64,000 bases of DNA, from positions 21,307,010-21,371,009 of the forward strand of contig JAULJL010000002.1 of the NCBI GenBank assembly GCA_030761205.1, given 5' to 3'. The translations under genes were made by a program, and so were the position numbers. The notes under the pieces were generated by a model that was given only the letters and a program-made list of their open reading frames with translations, searched no databases and was not told the DNA's origin. The stretch is from Fremontodendron californicum. Its lineage: Eukaryota > Streptophyta > Magnoliopsida > Malvales > Malvaceae. Of this stretch, positions 1 through 11,700 are shown piece after piece (positions within the stretch are counted from its first letter, which is position 1; each line of letters opens with the position of its first letter).

Positions 1-711
1 GTCCTAAAGCATTAGATGTAAGGACACGGGTCGATAGGATTCCATATGCTTCGACAATTGGATCTATTGTGTATGCTATGTTGTACAATAGACCAGATGT
101 ATCATACGCTCTGACTGTCATGAGCAGATACAAAAGGGGCAATCCTGGTAAAAGTCACTGGACTGCTGTGAAGAATATCCTTAAGTACTTGAGAAGCATT
201 AAGGATACTTCCTTGGTCTATGGAGGGACTAAACTCCAAGTTAGGGTTATACAGATGCTGACTTTTAATCTGATTAGGATGACAGTAAATCGCAGTGTAA
301 TTAAATATTTGCCTCGAATCTTGGTACAATCAGTTGGAAAGGTTCCAAACTAGAGATGACTGTAGATTCAACAACCAAAGCCGAGTATATCTCCTCGTTT
401 GAGGCAACGAAGGAGGTTGTTTGGATCAAGGAGTTCATTAAATAACTTGGTTGGTTCCGAGCATTGTTGATCCAGTACCACTTTACTGAGATAACAATGG
501 AGCCATAGCGCAAGCTAAGGAACCAAGGTCTCATCAAAGATCCATACATATATTACGGCAATTTAACCTGATTAGCGTAATCATTGAAAGAGGTGACATT
601 AATATTAAAAAGGTTACCCACTAAGGTTTTGTCCCAACGGAAACATAATCGTCACATGGAAGGACATGGACTTAAGTACATGGACGATTGGCTTTAGTGC
701 TAGTGGGAGAT
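1..711 (+). pseudogene. 3' end of a Ty1/copia pol (RT end and RNase H), decayed
   Basis: The start of the window lies inside a copia polyprotein. Reading + from about 60, the sequence encodes the stretch linking reverse transcriptase to RNase H: a RPDVSYAL motif, then HWTAVKNILKYLR, then a YGG segment. Further on, sequence resembling the copia RNase H continues in other frames (a TTKAEY-like motif near 370-390, DNNGA-like near 485-505). At least two frameshifts and several stops interrupt it. The 5' part of the element lies left of the window. A purine-rich tract at 701-710 (TAGTGGGAGA) is the polypurine tract just before the LTR. Not functional. Family assignment is secure; the lineage within copia is not determined. 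Confidence 0.8.
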
Positions 712-2386
712 TATTGGTGTAAGCCCTACAAGCCAATCTAGTTGGGCTTGTAAGACATTATTTATATATTCATGTATTGTACATTATAGTTTATTAATTA
801 TAATTGAGGTATTTCTTTATCCATAAGTATTGTTATAATTGTTATAAATGACTTGTGAAGATAAAGCCCATGAAACACAATGGCATTGCAAAGGAATTGT
901 AAGGAGTTACAATTATGAGGATCCTTATGCATCAATGCCGTGTTTCTAAAACAGTTCCTGGTCATTGTATTGTCAAGACAGGGCATTGACAATGCTCAAA
1001 GACTGGCATATGTTAAGCCTTCATGCACTTGATGTATGCAACTGATCTCATAGATTGAAAGTATAGAGATACTTGGGGATAACATATAGGTGCTTGTTAG
1101 TTGAACAAGTTCACTGAACATGACCCGTTATGAGAGTCCCATTTGGTATTTCACTCAAGTGTCTATGGAAAATACTCTCATGTGTCAATAGTGTAAGTAA
1201 TCCTTTGACTTGTGACACCAGGTTATCTTGTATGTGAACTGTCATACTTAGATTTCATCATGAACGGGTCCCAATCACGAGGATGCTTGTGGTAGGGGTT
1301 TATTGGGTATGACATTAAGCATACGAAGATGAATGAGTGGTCCAGAGAGGATTCATCACCCCAAGTGATATGATGGGACATATCTCACATGTATCTGGCT
1401 TATATTAACTTATGGAAGTCCTTGGCCAAGGCAATACTTAAGGAGTTAATATTAGAGTTGCATATCTAATATGGAATGAGATTAAGAGTAGACACTGAAC
1501 CATGCTCTTTCCTATCCTGGGATATTGATGAAGGGACCGAATTACACAGACATATTGTACACGAAAGGCTAGTCGAAGCTTGATGACTCTCTTGGCATTT
1601 GGGTGGTCATGATGCATTGCTAGATGCCGCTCATGATCTATAAATATAAATAGGAAATTCTTAATTGAATTAATTATATTTATTGCCAACATGTTAAGGG
1701 CCTAATAGGTCACACACAAAAGGTGGTTAATGAAATTAAAATGAGATTGGGCCAGATTAAATATTCATTAAACTTTGTGGGCTTATTGTGAATATTTAAT
1801 AATATGTATAAGGGCTTTAGTGCCGTTAGTCCAATAGTTGGCATACACTAAACCTACTTATACATATGCCTTATGTTGTTTCCGCCTCCCCCCTAAGCTG
1901 TTAACCTGAAATCGACGCCTCACTCCCCTAAGTGTGTGGTTCGGCCAAATAGCAAGAAAAGAGAGAATACGATTCTTCTTGTTTTCTTTGGCTAACTAAG
2001 GTAGAGGAGGAAGGTTTCTCACAACCTAGACTACTAGCATCGTCTTGGCAAAACATAATCTCAACCTTGTGAAGGCTTTCAGATCACCTGTGTGGATTAC
2101 TGTTAGAAGTCGGACAATTGGACGACTTCGGTTTTCGACAGGCGAGCTTTGTGTACAAGAACAAGAACATCAAGAATCTGTCTTGAGGATTCGAAAATCT
2201 TCAAAATAGAGGTATGGGATTTTGATTGTTATCTGTTCTTGACAGCCTGACCGTTTTGAATTCATAGGCAGATCCTTGGAGGGATTCAGTTGTCTCTATG
2301 TTTTATTTTATTTCACTATGTTGTATGTTTAACTTGTTGATTAAATTATACATTATCTCTGTTTGAGCATGAGCTAAATCCCAACA
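712..2386 (+). repeat. 3' LTR of the decayed copia element
   Basis: About 1.68 kb directly downstream of the polypurine tract. It begins TATTGGTGTAAGCCC (the usual TGTTGG start with one change) and ends CTAAATCCCAACA. Length, position after RNase H and the terminal CA support a copia LTR. No second copy is in the window, so the boundaries are estimated from motifs only. No gene is visible inside it. Confidence 0.65.
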
Positions 2387-3411
2387 CCACCACCCCAGGA
2401 CCTACCCTTTAAATTTTTAGAAACCCTCGCTATCGGTATTCACCATCTTATAATACTTAGGCATAAAACGACCACCCAAACAAAACAAAAACAGAAAACA
2501 AGAAAGAAATCGTAAGTACCTATCAAACCTCCGAACAACCTTCTCCGAGCAAAGCACAACCACAATCATAACGACACAGTAGAGCGATCACAATTTGACA
2601 GAACTTCGACACTAAGAGCAAATAGTAATAGAACCCCTAGAATTCCCTCTATTTATACTCGAGGTAATTAAAGCGTGCACAAAAATCCGTAAGAAATCGT
2701 ATGCTCCACCAATCAGCATTTAACACGTGGCAACGCCTTGTATAAAACAACCCTACACTTAAATGCCTAGCTACCCAGGAATATGCCAACCGACACGCAC
2801 TTTCCCGCCAAAAAACAACACAACTAAAACACCAAGACAACGTACTCGCCACCATTCATGCTACATCTGAACACAACAGGTTCGCCGACAGCCACTTTAT
2901 GACCCCCGCCTCGCCTAGGGGACAATTGTTAAACCCATTAGGCCCTCCAGGCCTTGGACCATGAAAGAGGCCTAAGCCAATTGTGCTCGCCAAGCCTTGA
3001 ACCATGAATAGGAAAGCTCAGCAGCATCAGGCCCTTTATCCTGGCTCACCATTCAAGGCACACGTGGGCGACCCTTAATACCTCGGGGTCATGTCGCCGC
3101 CTACCACCTCGAAAGGCCACGTGGCCTCCCTAACAACTGCTTTACCATTACATCGCCACCCATCATCTCAGAACCCACGTGGGATCTCGACCACTACGCT
3201 ACGATACTCATGCTGTCGACCACTAACCCCTAACCAAGTTATAACACATGGCAACTGGCGACTCGTTGATAAAAGTATAAATAGCCTGTCAAAGGCCAAC
3301 AAAGAGACCCTAGAGACCTTAACCCCAAAAATACCGTTGTTCTGCCCATTTTTCCTCTCAACCACCATCCTTCAATCCTTCTCTCTACACACCATCAAGA
3401 CAACCACCTAA
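2387..3411. other. GC-richer block with divergent TATA boxes and G-boxes; possible old LTRs
   Basis: No convincing gene. The + half has a purine tract (2917-2924) followed by TGTTAAACCCATTAGG-like sequence, three CACGTG G-boxes (3061, 3118, 3176) and a TATAAATA box at 3276-3283. The - half has a TATAAATA box (2650-2657 on the + coordinates) and a CACGTG at 2724. Ty3/gypsy LTRs often show such a purine tract, TGTTA start and TATA box, so this may be two old LTRs in opposite orientation. It may equally be a lost bidirectional promoter. The ORF of 106 codons at 3091-3411 has no recognisable family and is probably chance. Confidence 0.35.
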
Positions 3412-4480
3412 ATACCAAAAAGACATCAAGAAAAATAAATAAATTAAAATTGTTTTAAAAATTTTAGTGATAAAAAAATTAATTAAAAGAAAGAAGAAAA
3501 AAATAAAAATAAATAAAATGAGAGTATTTTTAATATTTAAAGTAAAATTTGAACAAATATTAGTTTGATTAATGAAATCCTAACATTAGTTATTTTTTAG
3601 AAATATAAAATATGGGTTTCAAACTAATAGAGGTAAGTTTATTTTCAATAAAATCTCATGGATGCTAGTTATATTTCATTTTTTCTTCTCCTTTATTTAT
3701 GTCTTTTTTATTTTAATTAATTTCTTTACTAATATAATTTTTTTAAAGAATGATAATTAATTAATTTTAAATAAAAATAATTTAATAAATTTATCTCAAA
3801 GTTAATATATAATTGAGTTAAAAAATTTTAAAATATTTAACATTTACTTAAATTAAAATATAATTTAATTAAAATTTAGTTTATAGTAATTAAAGATAAT
3901 TTTAAAACTAATTAAATTCTTATTATTTTATAATTAAAAATTGAATAAAAAATAAAAAAAATAAAAAAAATACATGATTAATAATTAAAAAAATTATAAT
4001 TATTTTTTTTATTTAAAATTTATTTAATAAATAAATCTCAGAGGATTAATATGTTTTTCATCACATCTTAAGGGAGATTAATAAGTATTTTTAAAATTAT
4101 AAAAAGTAAATGTATTTTTTTAAAATCTCATGATTTGTCTACTTTAAATTAAATATAATTTTTAAAATTATAAAAAGTAAATGTATATTTTTTTTAAATC
4201 TCATTGATTTGTCTACTTTACATTAAATATATTTTGGTATGGTAGTGAAACTGAAAATTAATAATTGTGAGTTCATTCCATTGTTCTTATCTTTAACCGT
4301 TCCTAATTTCTTTTCTCATATAAATAATAATAATAATAATATTAAAGAAAAAAGAAAAAACGTTTCATTGCTGGGCTAATTGCCAGCGGCGACTTTATTA
4401 ACAAGATTGTTTAAACCAAAACCCTAAAAGGCAAAGACACCAAAGAAAAAAACAAAGAAAAAAAAAAAAATCAAGATAGA
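3412..4480. other. AT-rich intergenic DNA upstream of the CCNDBP1-like gene
   Basis: Very A/T-rich, with poly-A/T runs, a TAA microsatellite near 4325-4340 and a repeated 60-70 bp block (4080-4230). Close to the gene a telo-box-like AAACCCTAAAA lies at about 4418-4428, a motif common in promoters of plant growth and cell-cycle genes. The proximal promoter and 5' UTR probably occupy about 4360-4510. No gene seen. Confidence 0.5.
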
Positions 4481-4510
4481 CAGAAACTGGTGAGGGAGAC
4501 ACAGACAGAG

Positions 4511-7500
4511 ATGGGAAAAGCAGAGAAAGAACAGCTGAATCGAGCACTCACTGCCCACCTCAACACCATCCATGAAACCTTCCAGGTTTTCTTTCTTTCT
4601 TTTTTTTTACATGTATGGACTTCATTTGGGAGCTTTTGTGCTTATATTAGTTTGTTTTTGGGTTATTTTAACCAGGTATTTGATCAAACTCCTTCTTTTT
4701 CTTTGGAGAAAGTGACATGGACTCAAGTTATCCAGATTGGTGAACAACTTTCCAAGCAAGCTACTATTGGTACTTCCCATTTCTTTTTTCTTTTTTTTGC
4801 ATTTTCTTTCTTGGGTAATGGGCTTTTTTCCCCTATTAAGATATGTAAATTATCTATGCGATTTATATGTGAAATTTTTGATAATTTCCCTTGTTTTTCT
4901 CCTTGTTTAGAAGCAAAGACTTTAAATTCACATGTGCATTAAAATTGCATTAAACCCTATTTGATATTTGAATTATAAGGACTTGGAAATTTCTTTTTTG
5001 GAGATTTTATTAATGATTTTATAGGCTGCCAATGTTGAGATTCTTTTGCTCTAACATGTTACTAGTTCAACAAGACAAAGTTGTGAGTGGATACTATGTA
5101 ATATAAGCTTAACAAGAAGCCTCATTTCATGACAAAATAGTAAAAAAAAAAAAAAAAAATTGCCTCTATTTGTTATATATTTCCAAGATTCTCTTTTGTT
5201 TCATACTAAAAGAAATGGCAACAAACAAACTTTTAATAAATCTGCCTGACTTTTGGTTGCTTTCTTCCTCCCCCCCCCCCCCCCCTTCTCTGTGTGGCAT
5301 TTTGGATCCAGTGAGGTTAGTGATTGCTTCTTCTGTTTCTTTAACAGCTGGAATGCTTTGGAATGGGGAAGTACCTGAAGCTAAAGAACTTGAGGAGAAC
5401 ATAACATCATATTTCAATGTGCTACAGGGCTTCCTTTTGCTCTCCCATGGAAGCACTGTTGGCACTGGCCCAACTCTTTCCTCAAGCATACATGAATCGG
5501 TGAAGCAAGTTGTTGATTGCAGTTTTAGGCTAATGAAGGAATCTGTCTCGTTATATGGTAAATAGATTCTCTTTTTCTCATAACTACTTGTTCATGTACC
5601 CCATGCAATCATAAAAATGAATTCCCATTCAAGTACATGTTAAAATCTAGGGTGAAGAGCTCAAAGGGTTTTTTTTTTTTTTTTTTGCCAAAGATAAAGG
5701 GTTAGTTTAATTATGTAACACTTAGAGGGCGTTTGGTATGATGGAAAGTGATCACTTTCCATGGAAAGTAATTGGTGGGAATGTGATTCCCATGTTTGGT
5801 ATACTAAAAACTGTTTACTTTCCTGGGAATTTAACTTTCCTTGGAGAGTTACTTTTCCACAAGCATTGGAATGTGATTCCCATGAGAAGTGGTGGGAAAG
5901 TAACTTTCTCATGTAGTTGGAAAGTTAAAGACAACATTATCCTTTTTCTATTTGAGTTAAAATTATCAATTAAAATATTATTTTAAAATATTTCGTACAA
6001 ATATTTATTAATAATAAATATTATTGAAATATTTAAATAATATTTAATTTGCATTTTGCTTTTTAATTTTTTAATTACTTGAGAGTACCTTAAAAATTTA
6101 TTATTAACAAACATTTTTTTATCATAAAAGTAACTCAAACTACCAATTGAAATATTATTTTTAAATATTTAGTACAAATATTTGTTAATAATAAATATCA
6201 TTGAAATATTTAAATAATATTTAATTTTTATACAGCCTTTTAACTTTGAAACTACATAAAAGTAATTTAAAAATTTTATTATTAACAAATATTTTTTATC
6301 ATAAAAATAACTCAAATTACCAATTAAAATATTATTTTTAAATATTTGGTACAAATATTTGTTAATAATAAATATCATTAAAATATTTAAATAATATTTA
6401 ATTTGCATATAGTCTTTTAATTTTTTAACTACATGCGAGTAATTTCAAATTTTATTATTAACAAATATTTTTTATCATAAAAATAACTCAAATTACCAAT
6501 TAAAATATTATTTTTAAATATTTAGTACAAATATTTGTCAATAATAAATATCATTAAAATATTTAAATAATATTTAATTTGCATCCAGCCTTTTAATTTT
6601 TTAACTACATGAGAGTAATTTCAAAATTTTATTATTAATAAATATTTTTTATCCTAAAAGTAACTCAAATTTAAAATATTATTTTTAAATATTTAGTATA
6701 AATATTTTTTTAATAATAAATATCATTGAAAAATTTTAAAATTAATAAAATTTACATTTTTTTATAAGGGTAATTTCGGAAATTATCATCACATTCTCAG
6801 GATTTTAATTAGCACTTTCCTATGTATACCAAACGCTGGAAAGTTACATTCCTAGGAATCACATTCCCAAGAATCACATTCCATGGAATGTGATTCCTGG
6901 GAAGGTACCAAACGCCCCCTTAGGTTGGCAGTTGATTTCTTCTCTTCTTTTTTTTTTTCTTTTCTTTAGAGGTTGATTTCTTATCTTTAGTGAACTTTTA
7001 GGATGTAAAAATGTGATAATTAGGTAGTGTTTTCTAAAGAAATGTTGAAAGATGTGGAACAGAACACTTAAGAATCAGTACTGGAATGATACATCTTCCC
7101 TAGCAGTAAATAGTGACTAGTCTTTCATAAGTATATAGCCCCCTTCTTCTAAACCATACAGATATTTAAGTATTTATTCCAAGTAAATTGTTTCAAGCGA
7201 TTCTTTGATGTATGGGATTATAATTTGTTCTTTTTTGTAATGAGTTTGAGTTATTAATTTTGAACTGTGATGTATAGTTTCTTACAATATTTTAGTATGT
7301 ACTTATCGGATTGTCAATGGGGTTGATGATCATTGTTTGGACTACTTTATGCAAGTGTGCATGTTGTTCATGTGTGCCCTTGCTTGTGAATTTGTATGCG
7401 TGCAGTAAGCATCCCGCCAAGAACCCCATTAGCAGTCTCCTTAGTTTTAACAGTTCATTATGGAATATAATTGCAGTCGCACAAAGGAACTTAAATTTAG

Positions 7501-8434
7501 AATTAATTGATGTGTAATATATATGCAAGAATTCATACCAACAAGGGTGGACATATTTTAAGATTTGACTAGAGTTGAGAGTTGATTCTATGTTCTCCAG
7601 GCTCTTTTGCATGCATCACCTTTCTTTATGACCAAAAATTCAATATGCCCATCCAAACGATTTAATTTTGATTTCTTCCATCAAGACGCACAACAATTTT
7701 TATGTTCAATGTTAGCAGGATCTCGCAATAAGGACAAAAAACTTTCAATGCCTCAGTTTGTTGGAGCAGTATGGGAGGCATGTACTGCTCTTAAGAAGGT
7801 CCCTGCCACAAATGTGATAGCGATTGGGCGGGCAATGACACAGGTAGCAGTTTCTGTGAAGGATGTTCTTCGTGAGATCAAGGAGCTCAAGCCTGCTTCC
7901 TCGGATCTTAGAGATCAAGCATCTGATGACACTCCTACCAAAGCAGAAAGAAGGCATGAAGATGATGATGACTTAAGTGAGGATGATCTGGGCAGTGACT
8001 TGTCGCCTGAAGAAATGAAAGTTGCTCAACTAGCTCAAAGGGTTGTATCTGAGACACTTGTGACTCTAAAGGAACTTATCCGCACCATCACCGGTTTGCT
8101 TAAGCTAGAAACTTCAGATGACGATAGTAAATTTGTGGATTCTTTGGAGACATTATTGAAGACATGTCAAGGAATGGGAGCACAGATTGATGAAATTGGA
8201 GCCTGTCTTTACCCCCCTCAAGAGATTGCTGCAATAAAGCTGGCTTTGGAGAAAATATCAAATAGCATTAATGAAGTACAGCAAGAAGTGGAAAGTTTTC
8301 AAACATCTTCTGAGTCCTTTGTTGAGGCTTGCAATGGGTTAAGAACTGTGTTAAAACAAATGGAATCTGAACTGGATGGCTCCAGCACAACAGAGTTAGC
8401 AAGTAAAATGCAGAATGCTGCTGTCATCAATTAG
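4511..8434 (+). CDS. Cyclin-D1-binding protein 1 (GCIP) homologue, four exons
   Basis: Exons by GT-AG and frame: 4511-4585, 4676-4769, 5348-5557, 7719-8434; 364 codons plus stop. The start is the ATG giving MGKAEKEQLNRAL, 75 nt before a clean donor. The product matches the plant family annotated as cyclin-D1-binding protein 1 homologue (animal GCIP/CCNDBP1/HHM), a helical adaptor that in animals binds D-type cyclins and bHLH factors; the plant role is poorly known. Visible marks are the N-terminal LNTIHETFQ helix, the exon-3 block with ESVKQVVDCSF, an acidic run (EDDDDLSEDD) in exon 4, and a C-terminal helical half rich in Glu, Leu and Gln. There is no signal peptide or membrane segment. Intron 2 holds poly-A and poly-C tracts. 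Intron 3 (2.16 kb) carries a MITE. It is convergent with tatC. Reading frame intact; family call secure, biochemical role inferred. Confidence 0.88.
5725..6919. mobile_element. PIF/Harbinger-type MITE with internal tandem repeats, in intron 3
   Basis: Terminal inverted repeats GAGGGCGTTTGGTA (5725) and, reverse-complemented from the right end, GGGGGCGTTTGGTA (ending 6919). Flanked by a 3-bp target duplication TTA (5722-5724 and 6920-6922), which is the PIF/Harbinger signature. The sub-terminal 100-180 bp at each end is rich in GGAATGTGATTCC-like palindromes. The core is about five A/T-rich direct repeats of roughly 176-180 bp (starting near 5955, 6130, 6308, 6485 and 6660). There is no transposase ORF, so it is non-autonomous. 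At 1195 bp it is long for a MITE because of the internal amplification. Confidence 0.8.
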
Positions 8435-8788
8435 ATATAAAGATATATACATAGAGATATTTATTTGAAATTTTGTTGACTGTACCCAACTTGTCAAGAG
8501 AATTTTTTTCTGAAAAGCCCTTTCTTTAAACTTTTTACTGTTATTTCCTTTCTCATATATATTTAAAGTCTTGATCAGCAGTCTAGTGGCATAATAAATC
8601 AATTACGCTATCTAGCAAAAGTTTGCAATACACGGCAAAAAAGAAAAAAGAAAAATTGTACAATGATGATACAAATTCAATAGACAGAATTTAGTGGCTG
8701 ATTTTGCAGTCGTCGTTATGACTCATTTTTAACAATACACAAAACGAGCATATGTTTGAAATACCCACCAAATTTTAGGATAGTGAAG
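8435..8788. other. Convergent intergenic region (3' UTRs)
   Basis: About 350 bp between the stop codons of the CCNDBP1-like gene (+) and tatC (-). A/T-rich, no ORF of note. It must hold both 3' ends; A/T-rich poly(A)-signal-like stretches occur near 8590 and 8640-8660. The tight convergence means the two transcripts may overlap at their 3' ends. Confidence 0.5.
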
Positions 8789-11700
8789 TCACCGTCCAGT
8801 AAGCTTAACAACCCATGCACCACCTAAGTACAGACCCAGAAGTGGCGCAGCCAGAAGCATCTGAGTAAGAGGATCTGTCGATGGTGTAAGTACAGCTGCT
8901 GCAACAACTGCACCAACCACAACATATCTCCAAATGGAAAGCATCTGGTCTCCAGACACAAGACCAAGTTGTCCAAGAAGAAATTGTATAACAGGAACCT
9001 GAAAGAATAAATCAAATGGAACCATCTAAGCTTCGAGTTAAAGGTCTGTGCTGTGCATCACTTTAGGTTCCCCTAAAACATGATTGCAGAAATCCGAACG
9101 TTTTGACTTTTAAGAGTGCTAAGAGAACCACCAGATTGAAATCTTATGAAAGGAAAAAGGAAGATACTCAAACTAGTTTTCAATTTTCATGTAGATGTGA
9201 ACTTCAGAACTTAGAAATATGGTGGCTAATCTATGTTCATGTGTTACCCCAATAGAAGTAGGAAATACCTGGAAAGACAAGCCTGTGCTGAACATGAGCA
9301 CTAGTACAAACTCAAAATACTGATCAATGGACCACAAAGATTCCACAACCCCTTCCGCATAAGTAACAAAGAAATTTAAGGCTGCCGGAGTCAGAACCGA
9401 GTAGGAGAAAGCAATACCAGCATAGAAAAGAATTGAGGAGCCCAATACAATAGGCCCCAGAAACCTTCTCTCTGCTTTTGTTAAACCCGGAATAACAAAG
9501 GCTATGATCTCATACAGAATTATAGGGCTTCCTAAAAGAAGGCCACAATATCCTGACACCTGCAGTATAGCATCAACTAAATCAATTGTTATCAAGAGTA
9601 GTTTCATATTTTTTTCGTTTCTTTCTTTGAACCTTGGTCTTTTTTCTTTTTTCCCAATTTTGTTCTTTTGTAAATTTTAGATGCAAGATAATGAGCAACT
9701 AGCTTTTTATCTAATCAAAGTTGAAAATATTTATACATAGTGTGCAAGCTGCAGGTTAAAGTTAATCAGGGAGGATAGGATTAAAAGATTAATTGCAATC
9801 TCACATACTCGCAGGTATAACACTATGCAGCAAAAATAACTCTGACGTAATTTAATCCAAAACTTTTAAAGCTTTCCTTAATCTGCACATCATTCCACAG
9901 GTATCTCATATGGTGCTGTACTAGTTGGTTTCAAAAATAAATATATAAACAAATAAAATAAACATGAAATAGAGCAAGAGAGAGAAGTTAGTACTCATTC
10001 CATGTTAAGTCTATTTCTATAAAAACAGATACAATGTTGCAACCAATAACTGGTATTCATATCCTGAAGGCAAAAAGATTTCATTCAATCTAACCTTTAA
10101 AGTTGTGAAGAAAAATTCGCCAGGAGCTAGCTGCAGAAATCGTACACCCTGTGCTTTAACAGGAGCTTCAAGAAATATTATCAGTTCTTTTGCAAATGCA
10201 AAGCATCCCAATATAGCAGCTCCAACAGCCAACACTGACACAAATATTCTCTGGCGTAGCTCTTCAAGATGATCGAATATAGTCATTTCTTTATCATCTG
10301 GGAGATCTTCATCGGGATAAAGGAAATTATAAAGCGCACTTTCTTTATTATTCTGCTCAAACCTTTGCGGTGTTTCTTCACTTGAGATATTAGCCACATC
10401 TATATCATGCATCATAGAAAAGATGTCAGCATTTTACCTAAAAGCATGTAAATCTATTGAGCTCCTGAAAGTACAATAATCAAGAATTAGATTAAGAAAA
10501 TTATATAATTCCAGAACAATCCAACAAATGCTAATATCTTTGCTAATAGAAGAACGGGGAAGAATAAGTTTTGGAAGAATTTGCTAATATCTTTGGTCGT
10601 ACAATAAAACTACTAATGTTCCCCCTTCTTTTGTGTTTGCACAGCCATTAATTATTTTCACAAAACTTATAATCAGGCAGAAACTGAAACACAATGTGCG
10701 CATCAGTTTATCAGTCCAAGGAAACAAGCCATTTTTGTAAATGGTAAATGGCCTGGTTTTCTGCAGTCATTACTCCAATAATACTACCAAAACAAAAACA
10801 CAAGCTCTCATGGCACAAGGAATTGAAAACAGTTCTATGATCTATATTTCTCTTGAACACAAAGTACTAGCTTGAATGAAACCATCAGTCGGTTTAATAT
10901 CTCAGATCATTAAACTTGCAGTTTGTAGTATCCATTTATTCTTGGTTGGGCTTCTCCAGCTATTACCAACTGGCTTTGTGGTAGTATTTCTTAATATGGC
11001 ATCCAAACCTAGGTTGGTTATTGTCCTGTCTGCAAAATACACACGGTACACCCATTTGCTTTAGTTGTTCCACTAGACCTACATGTGCAGAAAATGTGTT
11101 AAGTGGAGGTATATCCCAGATCAGTTATTTGAGATCTATAGTGGCCTTGTATTGCCTTTCGACCTTTCCCCTCATTGCCATTTGGTTATTGATTGGATGC
11201 CTTTAACAGAAAACTTTGATGTGAGTAAAGTGCTGCCTCCAAGATGGTGAAAACAACTGTACTAGTAGTATTTCCTTTAAGTTTAAGGAAATCTTAGGGA
11301 AGAAATGAAGCTTAGTATTAGAAAGTCCCATGATATAATCATTCATTCATACTCTCTTGCAATCTATTTTAAGCTATTCTCTGACCATTCATCATATGGG
11401 TGGCATTTGGAATTACTAAAGAGAGACCAAACTATGCTCCTCATTATTGCCACCTCCAATGCTTCAAACATCCAATATGATCAACAATATCATAAGAAAG
11501 GCTCATGGAAAAGGGCTGCGAAGCTTACTTGAATTCTTTTCACTACAAAAATTATCCAAAATTCTGCCTCTATGCCTAGTATCAGTTGCAAGTGTCTTTG
11601 GTACCTAAAGATATTCACAAAATTAAAGATGTCATAAGCAATCTGCAAATTAATCGCTGAAACCCATCTTCATCCCAATAATGCCAGAAACATTCAGTTT

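Noticed and set aside
3091..3411. Open frame of 106 codons on the plus strand
   Set aside because: No family motif, lies over a TATA box and LTR-like sequence, and the opposite strand is equally open; treated as chance.
7292..7612. Extra exon in intron 3 of the CCNDBP1-like gene
   Set aside because: Exon 3 joins exon 4 at 7719 in phase with continuous family sequence; inserting this stretch would add stops.
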